From the NCBI GenBank assembly GCA_017404125.1, contig JAFRCZ010000152.1, positions 1 through 10,052 of the forward strand: DNA of 10,052 bases. The letters are read 5' to 3'. Positions 7,535 through 10,052 of this stretch are shown piece by piece (the first letter of the stretch is position 1; each line of letters begins with the position of its first letter). A program made the position numbers and the translations under genes. This DNA comes from Methanobrevibacter sp. (GTDB lineage Archaea; Methanobacteriota; Methanobacteria; Methanobacteriales; Methanobacteriaceae). The notes beneath the pieces were generated by a model that was given only the letters and a program-made list of their open reading frames with translations, was not told the DNA's origin and made no database searches.

Positions 7535-8494
7535 TTAAATTACTTCAAACCCAACGAGTTTTATCTTATTGGAAATTAATTCAGGATTGTCATCTATAGG
7601 TTCGGACAATTTAGTTGTTATGTATTTTTTATTATCATCTGGGAATACAGTAGCTATCTTCAAATCATCATTGTCCATAATTACACTTGCCAAGAAGTTT
7701 GCACCACTTGAAATTCCTATGCCTAAACCAAGTTCCTGAGCTATCTTTTTAGACATATTTATTGCATCACAATCATGAATCAAAACAATGTCATCAATCA
7801 AGTCCTCATCAACGATTCCTGGAATGAAGTCATCTCCAATACCCTCAATCATATGACTTCCTTCTTCCATTCCCATTTTAAGAATGGATAATGTACTTGG
7901 TTCCAATGCGAATACTTTAGCACCAGGATTATGATCTTTTAATCTTTTACCGATTCCCATTAAGGTTCCGCCAGTCCCAATTCCTGAAACAAAAGCATTT
8001 ACATCAGGAATGGCGTCAATGATTTCCTGACCGGTAGTTACATATTGTGCCTCTACATTTAATTCATTATCAAATTGGAGTGGTTTATATGCTCCGATTT
8101 CTTCTGCAAAATCTTCAACCATTTCAAGAGCTCCTTTAAATCCACCATCTTCTCTTGATACAAGGTGAACTTCTGCACCATACATCTGAATAAGTTTCCT
8201 TCTTTCAAGGGATACCCAATCAGGCATGAAAATATGAACTTCATGACCAAAAAGAGCTCCAATAGCGCTGAAAGCAATGCCAGTGTTGCCGCTAGTAACC
8301 TCTATAATAGGCTGACCTTCCTTTAAATTACCTCTTTCTTTCTCTTTTTGGATAATATATAATGCTATTCTGTCTTTAATACTCCCAGAATAGTTGTAAT
8401 ATTCAACTTTAGTGAAAATACTCCCTTTTTTTCCTTCATATTCATAATCAATCTTTATCATTGGTGTATTACCAACTAATTTTTCAACATTCAT
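7535..8494 (-). CDS. PLP-dependent cysteine synthase / cystathionine beta-synthase family protein
   Basis: This 319-residue fold-type II PLP enzyme is of the cysteine synthase (CysK/CysM) and cystathionine beta-synthase type. It probably performs beta-replacement on an activated serine to form cysteine or a related thioether. Seen: LVGNTPMIKI (6-15), the PLP-lysine segment SGSIKDR with K40, the substrate loop TSGNTG (67-72), the phosphate-binding GIGTGGT (171-177), GIGDDFIPGIVDE (218-230), GIGISSGAN (258-266) and a C-terminal FPDDNKKYITT. All landmarks are in order and the length is normal for a single catalytic domain without CBS or ACT regulatory domains. One deviation is EYYNYSGSIKDR, where most family members read NP-x-GS before the lysine. 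No serine acetyltransferase gene is next to it. O-acetylserine, O-phosphoserine or another activated amino acid are all possible substrates. The ATG has GGAAGGAA four bases upstream and an AT-rich TATA-like element at 8535-8545. Confidence 0.87.
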   Translation of the reverse strand: MNVEKLVGNTPMIKIDYEYEGKKGSIFTKVEYYNYSGSIKDRIALYIIQKEKERGNLKEGQPIIEVTSGNTGIAFSAIGALFGHEVHIFMPDWVSLERRKLIQMYGAEVHLVSREDGGFKGALEMVEDFAEEIGAYKPLQFDNELNVEAQYVTTGQEIIDAIPDVNAFVSGIGTGGTLMGIGKRLKDHNPGAKVFALEPSTLSILKMGMEEGSHMIEGIGDDFIPGIVDEDLIDDIVLIHDCDAINMSKKIAQELGLGIGISSGANFLASVIMDNDDLKIATVFPDDNKKYITTKLSEPIDDNPELISNKIKLVGFEVI

Positions 8495-8498
8495 AAGA

Positions 8499-8506
8499 TT
8501 CCTTCC
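8499..8506 (-). promoter_or_regulatory. Ribosome binding site of the cysteine-synthase-like gene
   Basis: GGAAGGAA on the minus strand ends 4 bases before the ATG at 8494. It is a good purine-rich Shine-Dalgarno and supports the chosen start, which also gives the family N-terminus LVGNTP. Confidence 0.6.
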
Positions 8507-8534
8507 AACTTGATAATAAAATAAAATTCAATAA

Positions 8535-8545
8535 ATATAATATAA
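8535..8545 (-). promoter_or_regulatory. TATA-like element for the cysteine-synthase-like gene
   Basis: TTATATTATAT on the minus strand, centred about 46 bases before the ATG, would start transcription near 8515 with a leader of about 20 bases carrying the GGAAGGAA site. Neighbouring AT-rich alternatives cannot be excluded. Confidence 0.35.
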
Positions 8546-8649
8546 CATTATAATTTATGTATTTTACTTATAAAATACTTTTTTAAAAATAGCTTGAAAA
8601 TTTGAAAAGATGTGAAAAAATTAAAATAAAAAAGAAAATTAGATAAAAA

Positions 8650-8733
8650 ATTTAAAAAAGAAAAATAGCTAAGAATAATCTTAACTATTTGATTGATATA
8701 TATAAATCTAATTAAATCAAATATTAGCTATTT
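8650..8733 (-). terminator. Long interrupted hairpin plus U tracts after the RecJ-like gene
   Basis: The segment 8715-8733 pairs over all 19 bases with 8663-8672 plus 8686-8694; the 13 bases in between (8673-8685) bulge out. The loop is 20 bases of AT-rich sequence (8695-8714). One arm covers the TAA stop codon (8724-8726) and the preceding two codons. U tracts follow in the transcript from 8662 downwards. A small AAGA/TCTT repeat (8671-8682) overlaps the bulge. Confidence 0.55.
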
Positions 8734-10052
8734 AATTGAGATTCAATAATCTGATCAACTAAATGTAAGAATTGATTCTTAGCTTCATACGGTATTATAG
8801 CACCAGCTGCAATATCATGTCCGCCACCTTGTCCGCCAAAGTTAACTGAAGCATCACTTAAGGCTTTGCCTAAATTAACTCCACGTGCAACCATGGGATG
8901 TGTTGCTCTGCCAGAAACTTTAATATCCTTATGCAGTCTGGACAACCCTAAAATCGGTTTATCATCATTTAGGATTTTAGCAGACATTCCAACACCAGCA
9001 ATTGTTCCCATAATACTTTTAAGAACCTTATCCTCACTATAGAGATACTGAATATAATTCATCTGTTGGGCACCTTCACGGCTTATCCAATCAAATCCTT
9101 TAGTAAGGGCATTCCTATAAGTTTTTTGGAGATTGAGAGCTTTTTCTAAAGACTCCTTTCTCTCACCAAGAATAATGCTAAGTGCCAATCCATATTCCTT
9201 GTTCTTACCACAAGCATCTAAGATTGAAGAATACTCCTCTAAATTACGTAAGACTGGATGCTCACGAGGAACACTGTAAACATCTCCAAATATTTGTGGA
9301 TTCACCTTTACAAGTTCATCTTTAACAACATCCTTTTCCTCATCTTCTAATTCAATGAACTTAATACCATAAGAAACGCCCATTTTTTCAAGAAGTTCCT
9401 GAGAGTTTTCCAAACTACCAGTCAACCCTGGAAGTGGAGGATTCAAAGTATAAGCTATTGATTTAAATAAAGGCTCTTGTGCTTTAGAAACTATCTTTAA
9501 ATCTTCATGGATTTCTAGATTGCCTGCTTCTTGACCATCTTGCAATATTAAGTGATTTACACCGATAAATCTGTTTTGACACTGCATATCGCCAAAAGCA
9601 CCTATAAGCGCCATATAAGCCAAATGCTTTTTGCCCATATCCCTAACCACTAAATAGCTAGAACCTGCCCCGCTTATCTCGCGACTTCCGTCAATGCCAA
9701 ACAAATGGGGATTAACATGAACAAGATTTTCTTTAGGTTCATGAGCGCTTGGCTGGTGATGGTCTGCAACAATGACATCAGCTTTTAGAGAATTGAGTTG
9801 CTTGATGCAGGCACTGCCCATATCTGAAAAAACATACAATTCATATTTTTCCTTTGCAACCTCTCTAATTACATCTGGTTTTAGACGAGGAACAATTGTT
9901 ATATGGAATTGTCCTCCTTCTTCCTTTATAGCATTAGCTATAATACCTGCTGATGACAATCCATCAGCATCATTATGAGAAATTAATCTGATAATGTCAT
10001 CATTTTCGATATGCTTCTTTAGTACATCACAAGCTTCGCATCCTCTATTTAA
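8724..10052 (-). CDS. Archaeal RecJ/GAN-like DHH family nuclease, N-terminus cut by window edge
   Basis: The frame is open without a stop to the window end, and 442 residues are visible. The TTG at 9959 is not the start: the codons before it encode HNDADG, the first DHH-family metal motif. Seen, with numbering from the window edge: HNDADG (26-31), an acidic motif VFSDMGS with D77, VADHHQP with the DHH signature (97-99), GAFGDMQ with D155, and a C-terminal DHHA1 domain with GGGHDIAAGA (409-418). This is the complete set of Mn-binding and substrate motifs for a RecJ-type phosphoesterase. Archaeal members are single-strand 5' or 3' exonucleases, some bound to GINS and the replicative helicase (family knowledge); the role here is inferred. 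Two cysteines (GCEAC, residues 4-8) precede motif I. Probably only a few to a few tens of residues are missing. Oligoribonuclease-like DHH proteins are an alternative, but the length and motif spacing fit archaeal RecJ better. Confidence 0.9.
   Translation of the reverse strand, partial: LNRGCEACDVLKKHIENDDIIRLISHNDADGLSSAGIIANAIKEEGGQFHITIVPRLKPDVIREVAKEKYELYVFSDMGSACIKQLNSLKADVIVADHHQPSAHEPKENLVHVNPHLFGIDGSREISGAGSSYLVVRDMGKKHLAYMALIGAFGDMQCQNRFIGVNHLILQDGQEAGNLEIHEDLKIVSKAQEPLFKSIAYTLNPPLPGLTGSLENSQELLEKMGVSYGIKFIELEDEEKDVVKDELVKVNPQIFGDVYSVPREHPVLRNLEEYSSILDACGKNKEYGLALSIILGERKESLEKALNLQKTYRNALTKGFDWISREGAQQMNYIQYLYSEDKVLKSIMGTIAGVGMSAKILNDDKPILGLSRLHKDIKVSGRATHPMVARGVNLGKALSDASVNFGGQGGGHDIAAGAIIPYEAKNQFLHLVDQIIESQLNS

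Noticed and set aside
7522..7537. AT-only inverted repeat AAAATA/TATTTT at the end of the cysteine-synthase-like gene
   Set aside because: A 2-base loop and no GC pairs; expected by chance in this sequence, so not called a terminator.
8059..8277. 72-codon minus-strand open frame inside the cysteine-synthase-like gene
   Set aside because: It overlaps the catalytic domain in another frame. The main frame holds all expected PLP-enzyme motifs, so this is a shadow and not a frameshift remnant.

Overview
The window reads as a stretch of chromosome from a low-GC methanogenic archaeon of the Methanobacteriales, most likely Methanobrevibacter or a close relative. This is inferred from gene content. 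There is an archaeal Hef helicase-nuclease, two Mur-ligase-family proteins of the kind used for pseudomurein, an aconitase-X large subunit of the archaeal mevalonate pathway and an archaeal RecJ/GAN-type DHH nuclease. The very AT-rich spacers with poly-T tracts, the GGAG/GGTG ribosome binding sites and the TATA-like boxes fit this. I see no bacterial -35/-10 promoters, mobile elements, tRNA or rRNA genes, or CRISPR arrays.

All six genes lie on the minus strand, so transcription runs from high to low coordinates. In that order they are: a RecJ-like DHH phosphoesterase whose N-terminus runs off the window edge (8724-10052); a PLP-dependent cysteine-synthase-family enzyme (7535-8494); the aconitase-X / phosphomevalonate dehydratase large subunit (6248-7483); a divergent Mur ligase of 498 residues (4490-5986); a second Mur ligase of 548 residues with a Cys-rich insertion (2731-4377); and Hef (62-2566). 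Plus-strand reading frames in the window are shadows. The spacers are 51 to 261 bases long and hold promoters, ribosome binding sites and terminators. No gene-free stretch exceeds 300 bases.

Most genes look singly transcribed, because each spacer except the 51-base one between the cysteine-synthase-like gene and the aconitase-X gene carries a T-rich termination region plus a TATA-like element. The two Mur ligases are neighbours and probably both act on pseudomurein peptide precursors, but with different substrates: one keeps the usual catalytic motifs and adds a probable zinc ribbon, while the other has lost the C-terminal DxAHNP-type motif. The flanking genes cover DNA repair and replication (RecJ-like, Hef), isoprenoid synthesis and sulfur amino-acid metabolism, so this looks like ordinary core genome rather than an accessory island.

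The most unusual structural signal is at the gene ends. At four of the six stop codons an inverted repeat overlaps the stop codon and is followed in the transcript by U tracts. Two of these share the same TGGATT/AATCCA outer arms. I found no clearly new multi-gene system.
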